Shown: piece by piece, positions 34,909 through 42,202 of the stretch | Layout of the letters: every line of letters begins with the position of its first letter | Position numbering within the stretch: the first letter of the stretch is position 1 | Origin: Desulfomicrobium apsheronum | Lineage (GTDB): Bacteria; Desulfobacterota; Desulfovibrionia; Desulfovibrionales; Desulfomicrobiaceae | Length of the DNA: 42,202 bases | Assembly (NCBI RefSeq): GCF_900114115.1 | Contig: NZ_FORX01000028.1 | Coordinates: forward strand, 1-42,202 | Reading direction: 5' to 3' | Position numbers and translations under genes: made by a program | Notes under the pieces: generated by a model | The model's input: the letters and a program-made list of their open reading frames with translations, nothing else | Databases searched by the model: none | Told to the model about the DNA's origin: nothing

Positions 34909-35868
34909 ATGTATTATAACAAAATCAAAAATTTCAAAAATTATAATAATTATATAAATAAAAAATTTGATTACTCTTCACTAATCTCCTCCATCAATCT
35001 CTCAATTGATTTCACAAAATTATTTTTTAGGTATGATTCAATCTCTAGTCATGACTTTTTAAAGTTAGCAAACAACATCTTCGACAGCGTTCATGTTATA
35101 CACAAGAACTATCGTCACTTTAAAGCTTACAAGTTAATCGACAACGTTAATCACTTCTTCAGATTTAGTTTTATTTTTAAGGATAATTACTTCCTTGGTA
35201 TTTCACTTCGAATTGGTCATCCGGACAAAAGTGTTGTTGACTTCATCGAGAATAATATTCCTTATACATATGCGATGAGTGCAGTTGAATACAGCGTCGA
35301 CTTTCGAGGAAGTGATCCTTATGAGCTTTTCCGACTTATACGTACAACTGCTCACATAAGGTGGCCTGGAAAGAATACTCCTTCAAGTTATGCGACAACG
35401 TATTACTTATCTAACTCTAGAACATCATTAACTTCTGGATGTTATGCTTATATCAAGTTTAATACTCCAGAGAAGCCATTCGTTAGGCTGGAGTTAAGAG
35501 CCAGGAATCATTTCTATAAGAGAAAGAATATTAAAAAAATTAGAACAGCATTAAGCTTAAGGCCAAACGAAGTATTTAAAAATCTTTCGTTTTCTTATGT
35601 TGATTTAAAAGCATTGCTTGTTAAGTCGAAGTCATCATTGAATTTTGAAACAGAAAATGAAGAGAATAATATCATTCTAAATAAGTTTTTCGGGATGATA
35701 ATGAATCAGTCAATATTTAATGATCTAGAATCTGATTCAGGTATTGTAGGTCTGACAGGAGTGAAGCAGAAGGTGTCATCAATAACAAAAAACTCAAGTA
35801 CGATTTATAAGAAACATGAGTTTAACCAAATATTTTTTGAATCCATAAAAAATAGAAGTTTTATATAA
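34909..35868 (+). CDS. AT-rich hypothetical protein, possible replication-initiator-like fold
   Basis: A 319-aa protein with an Asn/Tyr/Lys-rich N-terminus, then alternating strands: AVEYSVDFRGSDPYELFRLI, TTYYLSNSRTSLTSGCYAYI, KPFVRLELRARNHFYKRKNI. The vEysvDF ... vRlELr pattern recalls filamentous-phage and small-plasmid replication initiators, but no HUH motif or catalytic tyrosine pair is evident, so this is only a suggestion. It shares a 231-bp divergent gap with the zinc-ribbon gene. Composition differs strongly from the chromosome. Confidence 0.6.
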   Translation: MYYNKIKNFKNYNNYINKKFDYSSLISSINLSIDFTKLFFRYDSISSHDFLKLANNIFDSVHVIHKNYRHFKAYKLIDNVNHFFRFSFIFKDNYFLGISLRIGHPDKSVVDFIENNIPYTYAMSAVEYSVDFRGSDPYELFRLIRTTAHIRWPGKNTPSSYATTYYLSNSRTSLTSGCYAYIKFNTPEKPFVRLELRARNHFYKRKNIKKIRTALSLRPNEVFKNLSFSYVDLKALLVKSKSSLNFETENEENNIILNKFFGMIMNQSIFNDLESDSGIVGLTGVKQKVSSITKNSSTIYKKHEFNQIFFESIKNRSFI

Positions 35869-36056
35869 TTGTCCTTTCCTGTGGAGAGGATTGCGATGAA
35901 CCAGTGGTTTGTCTTGGGGGGGTACGAACGGCGCAGTTGATGCGTCTTGGGTGGATTCTGGGGAGTGATTGAACGGCGTCGGTGACGTCGTTTATGATTT
36001 ACTACTAAAGATTATCAATATTTTTATATATTAGGGACCAATCACCGCAATTGTCG

Positions 36057-36416
36057 TTACTGGTGATATTCTTTCGGTATTTCAAACGATATGACCGGAG
36101 ATGTAAGGCTTTCAAGATCGTCAATGGGGATCGACAACAATCGTTTAACTTCTCTTTCTGCGGCCTTGCTCATCAATTCTGAGCGGATTCTGGCACGGAG
36201 ATTGTTACCGGTCAGTTGATTGAATTCGTGCAATACGTTTTGCCAGGACAGGCCAAAGTCCAAAGCTGCTACACATCGCTGAACGTTAAAGAGCTTCATC
36301 TCAACAGGAGAGGAACTCGGCCACGCACAGCGAGTACCGTTTGTGGACGTTTTCCTGCCTGCGAAGGTGTGTTCGCCGCATTCCTTGCAAAACGCGTCAA
36401 ATATCTCCATATACAC
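36057..36416 (-). CDS. Doubtful 119-aa frame crossing a transposase remnant
   Basis: An open frame downstream of the diguanylate cyclase, overlapping its last 20 bp. Its first third reads, out of frame, through the transposase remnant at 36313-36384. The remainder (ending SFEIPKEYHQ) looks like a helical soluble segment but matches nothing I recognise. It may be a degraded or chimeric gene rather than a functional one. No Shine-Dalgarno was found. Confidence 0.25.
   Translation of the reverse strand: MYMEIFDAFCKECGEHTFAGRKTSTNGTRCAWPSSSPVEMKLFNVQRCVAALDFGLSWQNVLHEFNQLTGNNLRARIRSELMSKAAEREVKRLLSIPIDDLESLTSPVISFEIPKEYHQ
36313..36384 (-). pseudogene. 72-bp remnant of a DDE transposase C-terminus
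   Basis: In the minus strand one frame reads GMRRTHLRRQENVHKRYSLC. It is colinear with GMRRTHLRGQENVHKRYLLC of the transposase at the right end of the window. The DNA matches 42072-42143 at 63 of 72 positions without gaps. Flanking sequence does not match, so it is an isolated relic of the same insertion-sequence family. Confidence 0.75.
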
Positions 36417-37680
36417 GACTTCTGCCGTCTCCTTTTGCTCGATAAAGAAGGCTATCTGCCCTATCTACAAGCGCATCAACATTTTCCGCTTCTTGAGCCA
36501 TGACAACTCCTGCGCTCATGCTTGTTTGTACATTACCTTTTGAAGTCAATATTGGCTTTAATTTTAGATGCTCTAGAATTCTATTTAAAATTAAAACAGC
36601 GTCTTCAATAGATGTTTGCGGCATGATAAGAAGAAATTCTTCTCCTCCATAGCGACAAGCTATGTCGTAATTTCGAATGTTATTAAGAATGATTGTAGAA
36701 AAATTTTTGAGTATTTCATCTCCAACGTTATGACCATACATGTCGTTGATTTTTTTAAAATAATCCAAATCAATCAGGGCGATACTTAGAGGTGTTTTTT
36801 TCCTAGACATCCTATTTAATTCTTTCGTTAAAGCTTGAATCCCCGTCATACGATTGGCCAAACCAGTCAAAAAATCTGTGGATGCCATGAGGGCCAAAGC
36901 TTCTTGAGCGTTATGCAGATCACGAATAAAGAAACGAGAAATGTACCATATTGAAGCCATAATCAAAGCAATGACGCCCAAACCTGAAATTACCATGAAA
37001 ATCTTCGCTTTATTAATTTCAGTCATGAAGTCGCTAGCTTGCAAAGTAACAGATATACCACCTCTTATATCTCCAACCTTATACCCTTGTTGGGCGTGAC
37101 ATATCATGCAAGATTCATCGACAACTAAATGAGAAATATATCGGAAATAGTCCTTGTCATCTCGCTTTTCAAATGTGCTAGATTCACTAACACCTTTTTC
37201 AAATTGCATTAACGCGTATTTTTCAAATTCATCAGGTTTATTATGTGGATTAATTGGGTTAAGACTGGTCATTTTATATCGTACTTTATCTGTTCTAAAT
37301 GGAGATTCTGAAAGCTCTTTGGTGACTAAAGAAGGATTTTTGAGAACAAACTCTTTATTGTCACAAATAATTTTTGATTTTATACCATCTATTTTTTCAA
37401 GATAAGGGTTATTTCCTGTTGTTTTATCCAGAGGTACATAGACACCTCCATGCTGTGCAATCCACTTCCGAACTATAACGATTTCTGAAAAAAAAGTTTT
37501 TGCTTCATTATACAAATTTATTTTATACGCTTTAGATATATTATACTGAAATGCAAAAAAAATACTAGAAATGACTAGAGATATAATAATTGAAATTATC
37601 CCTAAATACTTTCTAACACTGTTTTTTGCAGTTTCAATGCGATCAATATGACCAACTAAACTAGGCTTATACTGAAGCAT
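36397..37680 (-). CDS. Membrane diguanylate cyclase with heme-c-binding sensor domain
   Basis: A 427-aa protein. Transmembrane helix 1 spans ~27-44; an extracytoplasmic DUF3365/Tll0287-like domain follows (~45-225) with the c-type heme motif C191-M-I-C194-H195; helix 2 is ~226-248; a GGDEF domain ends the protein with the active-site signature G345-G-E-E-F349. It should make c-di-GMP in response to a redox signal or gaseous ligand sensed through heme (inference from domains). No HAMP or REC domain is seen. Its DNA is AT-rich compared with the kinase next to it. The C-terminus (GRSRVYGDI) is complete. Confidence 0.92.
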   Translation of the reverse strand: MLQYKPSLVGHIDRIETAKNSVRKYLGIISIIISLVISSIFFAFQYNISKAYKINLYNEAKTFFSEIVIVRKWIAQHGGVYVPLDKTTGNNPYLEKIDGIKSKIICDNKEFVLKNPSLVTKELSESPFRTDKVRYKMTSLNPINPHNKPDEFEKYALMQFEKGVSESSTFEKRDDKDYFRYISHLVVDESCMICHAQQGYKVGDIRGGISVTLQASDFMTEINKAKIFMVISGLGVIALIMASIWYISRFFIRDLHNAQEALALMASTDFLTGLANRMTGIQALTKELNRMSRKKTPLSIALIDLDYFKKINDMYGHNVGDEILKNFSTIILNNIRNYDIACRYGGEEFLLIMPQTSIEDAVLILNRILEHLKLKPILTSKGNVQTSMSAGVVMAQEAENVDALVDRADSLLYRAKGDGRSRVYGDI

Positions 37681-37916
37681 ATCGCCTCTATAGATATAGT
37701 ATTTTTAAAATTACAAGATGCTTATGACAAAACATTCAGACGCTTTTTGAAGTTTTAGTCCTGCTCAACGACAGAGAACTCGGAAAACGACAGAGATCGT
37801 GTGAAAGGTTGGTCAGGATTCTTAGAACCCTGTGAATCCGGCCAGACATTTTGAACGGCCATGAGTCAAGCAGACCTAAAATTTGATAACCCTCGAAGTT
37901 TACCGTATTTTGCTAC

Positions 37917-40900
37917 TCATAGCTTTTTTGCTACCTGGCCCAGCGTCTTCTTGAGTTCTGCTATCTGTACAGGCTTGGCGATGTAGTCGTTCATGCCAGC
38001 TTCAAGGAATCTCTCACGGTCCCCAGTCATGGCGTATGCTGTCATGGCGATGATAAAAATGTCTTTCTTCTTTCCTAGTACTGAGGACTGGCGGATTTTT
38101 TTGGTCGCCTCCACTCCATTCATCACCGGCATCTGTACGTCCATCAGGATCACGTCGAAGTCCTGAGCAGTGAGAAGCTCCAAGGCCTGCTGCCCGTTTT
38201 CGGCTAGAGCCACATTATGTCCAATCTTTTCGAGCAGCTTTGTCAGGGCATATGAGTTTGACGGCTCGTCTTCTACAAGCAGTATTCGCAACACCTGCTC
38301 GGCTGGATCCGGTTGTACTGAAATTTGACCAAGATGAAAATCTCTGCCTTCGGGTAATTTGAAGGGCAAGAGTATGTTCACGTTGGTTCCTGATCCTAGA
38401 TTACTTTCCACTGAAATTTTTCCATTCAACAGATCCACGAGGCGCTTGACGATGGCCAGACCCAAGCCAGCGCCCTGGAAGTCGCGGGTGAAGGAATTAT
38501 TTACTTGGGCAAAGGGCATGAATAATCCATCCAGCTTGTCATCTGGGATGCCGATTCCGGTATCGGACACCGAAAAGAGTACCCGGATGACACCATCCCT
38601 ATCTGTGCTGACGGGAGTTACTTCCAGAGAGACATGCCCCTTCACTGTAAACTTGAAGGCATTGCCCACCAGGTTGAAAAGAATCTGCCGGACTCGTGCA
38701 TCGTCACCAATAAGTCTCGGTGGGATTTTCGGATCAATGACACACTGCAGAGGAACACCCTTCTCACTGACGGTGACATGGAATAACTCGGATACGGAGT
38801 CCACCAGTTCGTGGAGCACGAATTCCGTCTCGCAAATTGTCATCTTTCCGGCTTCGACCCTGGAAAGGTCCAAGATATCTGATAGCAATCTGGTCAAGCG
38901 GTTGGCTGACTTGATGGCTAGGAGGACGAATTGCTTCTGTTCTTCATCCAGAGAGGTGATCTCCAGGAGCTGCATCATGCCTAAGATACCGTTAAGCGGA
39001 GTGCGGATTTCATGGCTCATATTGGCTAGGAATTCTGATTTAGCCTTGTTGGCAGCTTCAGCCCTCTCTTTAGCTTCAAGCAGGGATGATTCCATGCGTT
39101 TGAGATCTGTTATGTCAGTTGCCAAGGTGGCCACTCCAAGACATGATTTTGCGTCGCGGTCGTACACCGGGAATTTTTTAGTCAAAAAAGTTCGCTCGGT
39201 TCCATCTTTCATAAACGAGGATTCTACCACGGTTGCCACCTGTCCGGCAGGTAACTCCAGGGCTGTCCGATCATTGTTCATGTATGCGGCAATCTGCTCT
39301 TCGGTGGCAATATCCTTGAAAAGATCATTGTCAGTTTTGCCAATTACATCAGCAAGGCTCTTCCTGCCCGTCAGATTAAGATATGCTTGGTTCACCGCAA
39401 GATAGCGCAATTCTGGGTCCTTAAAGACCGCGATGCTGTCAACGTTTTCGATGAGTTGAGACATCCGTTGCAACTCTTGCTCAGCCTGTTTGCGGGCCGT
39501 AATGTCGCGAACGGCAGAAAAGGCATACTCTTGGTCTCCAATCTGGATGGGAACGGTGATGATTTCTACAGGGATTTCTGTTCCGTCTTTGTGTAAGTCT
39601 ATGCCTTCGAAGTGTGAGCGCTTCAACTCTGAAAGAATGGCCGTTCCCGGAATTTTCCGAACTGACGGAGCCTGAATGTCAACTACTGATAGTTGCAGAA
39701 GTTCATCCTTCTCATAGCCCAGAAGGCGGCATGCAGCTAAGTTCGCATCTAAAAGCTTGTCGTCCATGCGCCAGATGAAGAGCGGATCGGGCGATTTCTC
39801 GAAAAGGACGCGGAAGCGTTCTTCGCTGTTCTTCAGGGCCTGCTCAACGTGCTTGCGTCCAGTTATGTCTTGGTTGACGCCGATGGTTTTGATGCGTTTT
39901 CCGGACTTGTCTTTGATCATCATGTATCGGACGATGATATTTCGAATATCTCCGTTTCTAGTGACCATGCGGTGCTCAAGCTGAGCGAAACAGTCATCGT
40001 ATTCGCCGGCCAACACCTTGCCTATCCCTGTTGCGACGAGCTCTGTCTCTTCCGGATGAATGAAATTTTGCGCGTATTCTTCAGCCTTCATGAAAAGACC
40101 GCCTTCCTGCTCGGCTGTCGTCCCGTAAAGCGAATAGAACTGCTCGTTGAAAGCGAATGTCATGGTATCAAGGTTTAACTCCCAGCTTCCCATGTTGGCC
40201 ATGTCCAAGGCCAAAACAAGATTGGAGCGACTTTCCTCCAAGGCAAAACTTGAGCGGATCAGATCTTCTTCAGCCTGCTTTCGTGCGGTGATATCTCTTG
40301 CGATTCCAAGTACGCCCAGGACGTTGCCCATTTCATCGTACATGGGTGTTTTAACAGTCTCAAAAAAGAATTTTTGCCCCGTATCTGCAATAATAAAAGA
40401 CTCATCATAGACAACAGGTCTCCCAGTTTGCAGTGCTCTACGATCATGGTCCAAAAAATTATCCGCTTGTTCGGTATCGACAAAATCATGGTCACGCCGT
40501 CCTATAATTTCCCGTTCCTTGGCGCCAAAGAATTTTTCAAACATGGGATTGCAGCTTAAATAGGCGCCGTGTTCATCTTTGAGCCAGACGAGGTCAGGGA
40601 TATTGTTTTTCAGAGCCCGCAAGATAGATTCAGACTTCTGCAATGCGTCTCTGTCCATCCCTGAACGCTTCCAAAGACGAAACAAGACTAGGATGAAGAC
40701 TGTCTGCAAGCCTCCAATCACCACAATGCCAAGTAGCCAGCCCCAGTATTGCTCCCACATTGATACTTGACGGTTGAGAATGATGCTCCCTTGGGGAAGG
40801 GCGGATTCCTTGATCCCGAAACGCTGCATCATGTTGTAGTCGAACATGTACGCATTGGGGCTGTCCATGACCACCGGAATCTGGTCCGCTTTCTGGCCCT

Positions 40901-41768
40901 CAAGGATGCGGACTGCCACATGGCCTGCCGCGCGGCCTTGGTCCTGGCCGGAGGCGACGTAGCCACCCAGGGCCCCATCACCTAGGTCGAAAGACCAAGG
41001 CGTGAAGACTGGTACCGAGGTATGGGCGGAAATGATCCGCATGCTGTCTTGGATCGAAAGATAGCCTCCTTCGGGCTTGAGGAGGTTTATCAGGCGCAGG
41101 ACTAGGCTGTTTTTGGGCAGGCTACTCAGGATGTCTGGAGCATCCTTGTCAGTCATATTTAGCAATTCGCCGAATTGTACCCGTCCTCGCATCCGCGCGG
41201 CCGCTGCACGGAACTGCTCCAGGTTGATGCGACCGTTTGCCTCGGTATCGCTCACTACAGCCATGATCCGGGTTGTGTGGGGAAAGAGCTTCAATGCCAG
41301 TTCAAGAGTGGTGTCCAAGCTTAGAGTCTCGTTAATCCCCGTGATATTGGATTGCCCCTGGATACGGCTTGGGCTGAAATTATTGATGCCGCAGAAAACC
41401 ACTGGAGTATTGGAGAATAACTTCTCCCGAACGGAGAGTAGAAAGTTTAGCGCGGGATCATCCGCGACCAGAACCAGATCCTGAGGCTTGGCCTCGTACT
41501 TAGCGAAAATGTATTCTGCGGTCAGCCGGGCGTGATCCGGGTCGAAGTACCGGCGCATGTCTAAGTTTTCGATGGATAGGTAGACCGACTCAAGGGGAGC
41601 AAGAGCTTCGCGGACGCCCAAGACAACGCTGTCGTTCCAGTGATCACCTTGGTGGTAGGAGGTGAGCAGGAGCACCTTCTTGGGGGTTGGGGCGGATGCT
41701 GCTGCATGTGTTGAAAAAAACATGGCGAATAGGGCAAAGACTAGAACCTTGGATCTATGGGTCGTCAT
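37917..41768 (-). CDS. Hybrid sensor histidine kinase with ABC-type periplasmic binding domain and PAS array
   Basis: A 1283-aa sensor. A signal peptide is followed by an ABC_sub_bind-like extracytoplasmic domain (~25-340, KKVLLLTSYHQGDHWNDSV) and a transmembrane helix (~350-370). Four PAS domains (~385-895) follow, the first three ending in DITARKQAE/DITGRKHVE linkers. The kinase has H919 in NMSHEIRTPLNG, N- and G-boxes (VGNAFKFT, SDTGIGIPDD, GAGLGLAIVK) and a receiver domain with phospho-acceptor D1210 in VILMDVQMP. No HPt domain is present, so a separate phosphotransferase is expected. The ATG at 41768 (AGGTG upstream) is preferred to the GTG six bases earlier. Ligand unknown. Confidence 0.93.
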   Translation of the reverse strand: MTTHRSKVLVFALFAMFFSTHAAASAPTPKKVLLLTSYHQGDHWNDSVVLGVREALAPLESVYLSIENLDMRRYFDPDHARLTAEYIFAKYEAKPQDLVLVADDPALNFLLSVREKLFSNTPVVFCGINNFSPSRIQGQSNITGINETLSLDTTLELALKLFPHTTRIMAVVSDTEANGRINLEQFRAAAARMRGRVQFGELLNMTDKDAPDILSSLPKNSLVLRLINLLKPEGGYLSIQDSMRIISAHTSVPVFTPWSFDLGDGALGGYVASGQDQGRAAGHVAVRILEGQKADQIPVVMDSPNAYMFDYNMMQRFGIKESALPQGSIILNRQVSMWEQYWGWLLGIVVIGGLQTVFILVLFRLWKRSGMDRDALQKSESILRALKNNIPDLVWLKDEHGAYLSCNPMFEKFFGAKEREIIGRRDHDFVDTEQADNFLDHDRRALQTGRPVVYDESFIIADTGQKFFFETVKTPMYDEMGNVLGVLGIARDITARKQAEEDLIRSSFALEESRSNLVLALDMANMGSWELNLDTMTFAFNEQFYSLYGTTAEQEGGLFMKAEEYAQNFIHPEETELVATGIGKVLAGEYDDCFAQLEHRMVTRNGDIRNIIVRYMMIKDKSGKRIKTIGVNQDITGRKHVEQALKNSEERFRVLFEKSPDPLFIWRMDDKLLDANLAACRLLGYEKDELLQLSVVDIQAPSVRKIPGTAILSELKRSHFEGIDLHKDGTEIPVEIITVPIQIGDQEYAFSAVRDITARKQAEQELQRMSQLIENVDSIAVFKDPELRYLAVNQAYLNLTGRKSLADVIGKTDNDLFKDIATEEQIAAYMNNDRTALELPAGQVATVVESSFMKDGTERTFLTKKFPVYDRDAKSCLGVATLATDITDLKRMESSLLEAKERAEAANKAKSEFLANMSHEIRTPLNGILGMMQLLEITSLDEEQKQFVLLAIKSANRLTRLLSDILDLSRVEAGKMTICETEFVLHELVDSVSELFHVTVSEKGVPLQCVIDPKIPPRLIGDDARVRQILFNLVGNAFKFTVKGHVSLEVTPVSTDRDGVIRVLFSVSDTGIGIPDDKLDGLFMPFAQVNNSFTRDFQGAGLGLAIVKRLVDLLNGKISVESNLGSGTNVNILLPFKLPEGRDFHLGQISVQPDPAEQVLRILLVEDEPSNSYALTKLLEKIGHNVALAENGQQALELLTAQDFDVILMDVQMPVMNGVEATKKIRQSSVLGKKKDIFIIAMTAYAMTGDRERFLEAGMNDYIAKPVQIAELKKTLGQVAKKL

Positions 41769-41885
41769 TTGCACACCTGCGAAGAAGTTTTAAATCATTC
41801 AAAATCGTTAAAGGAATATGATGCCGATTTCAAGCATGCACTTGCGGGGTGATCATTCCCTAACAGCCCGTTGATTTATTCATGA

Positions 41886-42202
41886 TCAACACAGCTCGAC
41901 GGTAATCTGAGTTCCGACGAATTCTTCGCCAGTCTCGCTCTTCATCTCAACCAAAATCATCGAAACGACCATCCGTCCCCAAACAATAATAACAATTTGC
42001 GCTGAATTGAGGTAAAAATACCCCTTCGGGGTCCCGAAACCTATCAACTGGCGCATCAGCAGGCCGAGATTGAACCCGGCCACGCACAAGAGGTATCGTT
42101 TGTGGACGTTTTCCTGTCCCCGAAGGTGTGTTCGCCGCATTCCGCCACGATCGAGCACATGCTGGAAACTTCGTTCGACCAACTCCGTTCTTTGCTTTGC
42201 CA
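41886..42202 (-). mobile_element. DDE transposase, C-terminal part (cut by window end)
   Basis: The minus-strand frame reads ERSFQHVLDRGGMRRTHLRG, then ENVHKRYLLCVAGFNLGLLM and GFGTPKGYF, and stops at 41886. This is the conserved C-terminal E-region of IS5/IS1182-type transposases. The glutamate of ERSF is the likely last residue of the DDE triad. The catalytic core and the element's other end lie beyond base 42202. Terminal inverted repeats could not be identified. A diverged 72-bp piece of a sister copy is at 36313-36384. Confidence 0.88.
42072..42143. repeat. Direct repeat partner of 36313-36384
   Basis: A 72-bp segment inside the transposase gene matches 36313-36384 in the same orientation at 63 of 72 bases without gaps. 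The two lie about 5.7 kb apart and flank the diguanylate cyclase and hybrid kinase genes. Confidence 0.8.

Noticed and set aside
35869-36056. Possible right attachment site after the last AT-rich gene
   Set aside because: No stretch resembles the tRNA-Arg 3' end; only short GAACGGCG repeats were seen.
38359-39405. 348-codon frame antisense to the hybrid kinase
   Set aside because: Ser/Arg-rich composition typical of an antisense shadow; the kinase motifs occupy the other strand.

Overview
The window looks like chromosome of a sulfate-reducing deltaproteobacterium (Desulfovibrionales, perhaps Desulfomicrobium-like) carrying a large integrated island. This placement is inference. It rests on a Rex repressor next to a separate F0 ATP synthase operon, LpxC (Gram-negative), a c-type-heme-binding diguanylate cyclase and protein resemblances. 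No 16S gene is present.

Left chromosomal part (1-11146). The minus strand reads tRNA-Thr, tRNA-Tyr, tRNA-Gly, tuf (cut at base 1), with lpxC upstream. Further right on the minus strand lie rpmE-prfA-prmC, with a likely intrinsic terminator between prfA and prmC. Next come rex and an F0 operon atpZ-atpI-atpB-atpE. A Rex-like 18-bp operator precedes that operon. A Lon-family protease (+) faces a TolC-type outer-membrane efflux protein (-). A 32-codon membrane microprotein and tRNA-Arg(TCG) follow.

Island (11147 to about 35.9 kb or beyond). A tyrosine recombinase lies 42 bp beyond tRNA-Arg, preceded by an overlapping helix-turn-helix gene, so the tRNA 3' end is the presumed attachment site. I found no second copy of that end, so the right border is undefined. 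The minus strand then carries a nucleic-acid module: Ycf46-like AAA ATPase, a 42-aa microprotein, DUF1257 (Ycf35-like), DUF2997, DUF3150, a Cas4/AddB-like nuclease with a predicted Fe-S cluster, a CxxC protein and a RecA-like Sak4-type ATPase. Divergently on the plus strand are a PD-(D/E)XK protein and an AT-rich protein with a tRNA-guanine-transglycosylase active-site signature. A UmuD without UmuC follows. From 22.1 to 34.1 kb a plus-strand defence cluster reads SNF2 helicase, DUF262-HNH nuclease, DUF4391, Abi_2 (HEPN) protein, type III methyltransferase Mod and type III restriction subunit Res. Two AT-rich orphans (zinc ribbon; possible replication initiator) end the clearly foreign stretch.

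Right part (36-42.2 kb). This holds a short transposase remnant, a membrane diguanylate cyclase with a CxxCH heme motif, a 1283-aa hybrid histidine kinase with an extracytoplasmic ABC-type binding domain, and a transposase C-terminus cut at the window end.

The most promising material for new biology is the TGT-like protein beside the defence cluster, and that cluster's six-gene composition and mosaic base usage. No structural phage, conjugation or CRISPR genes were seen.
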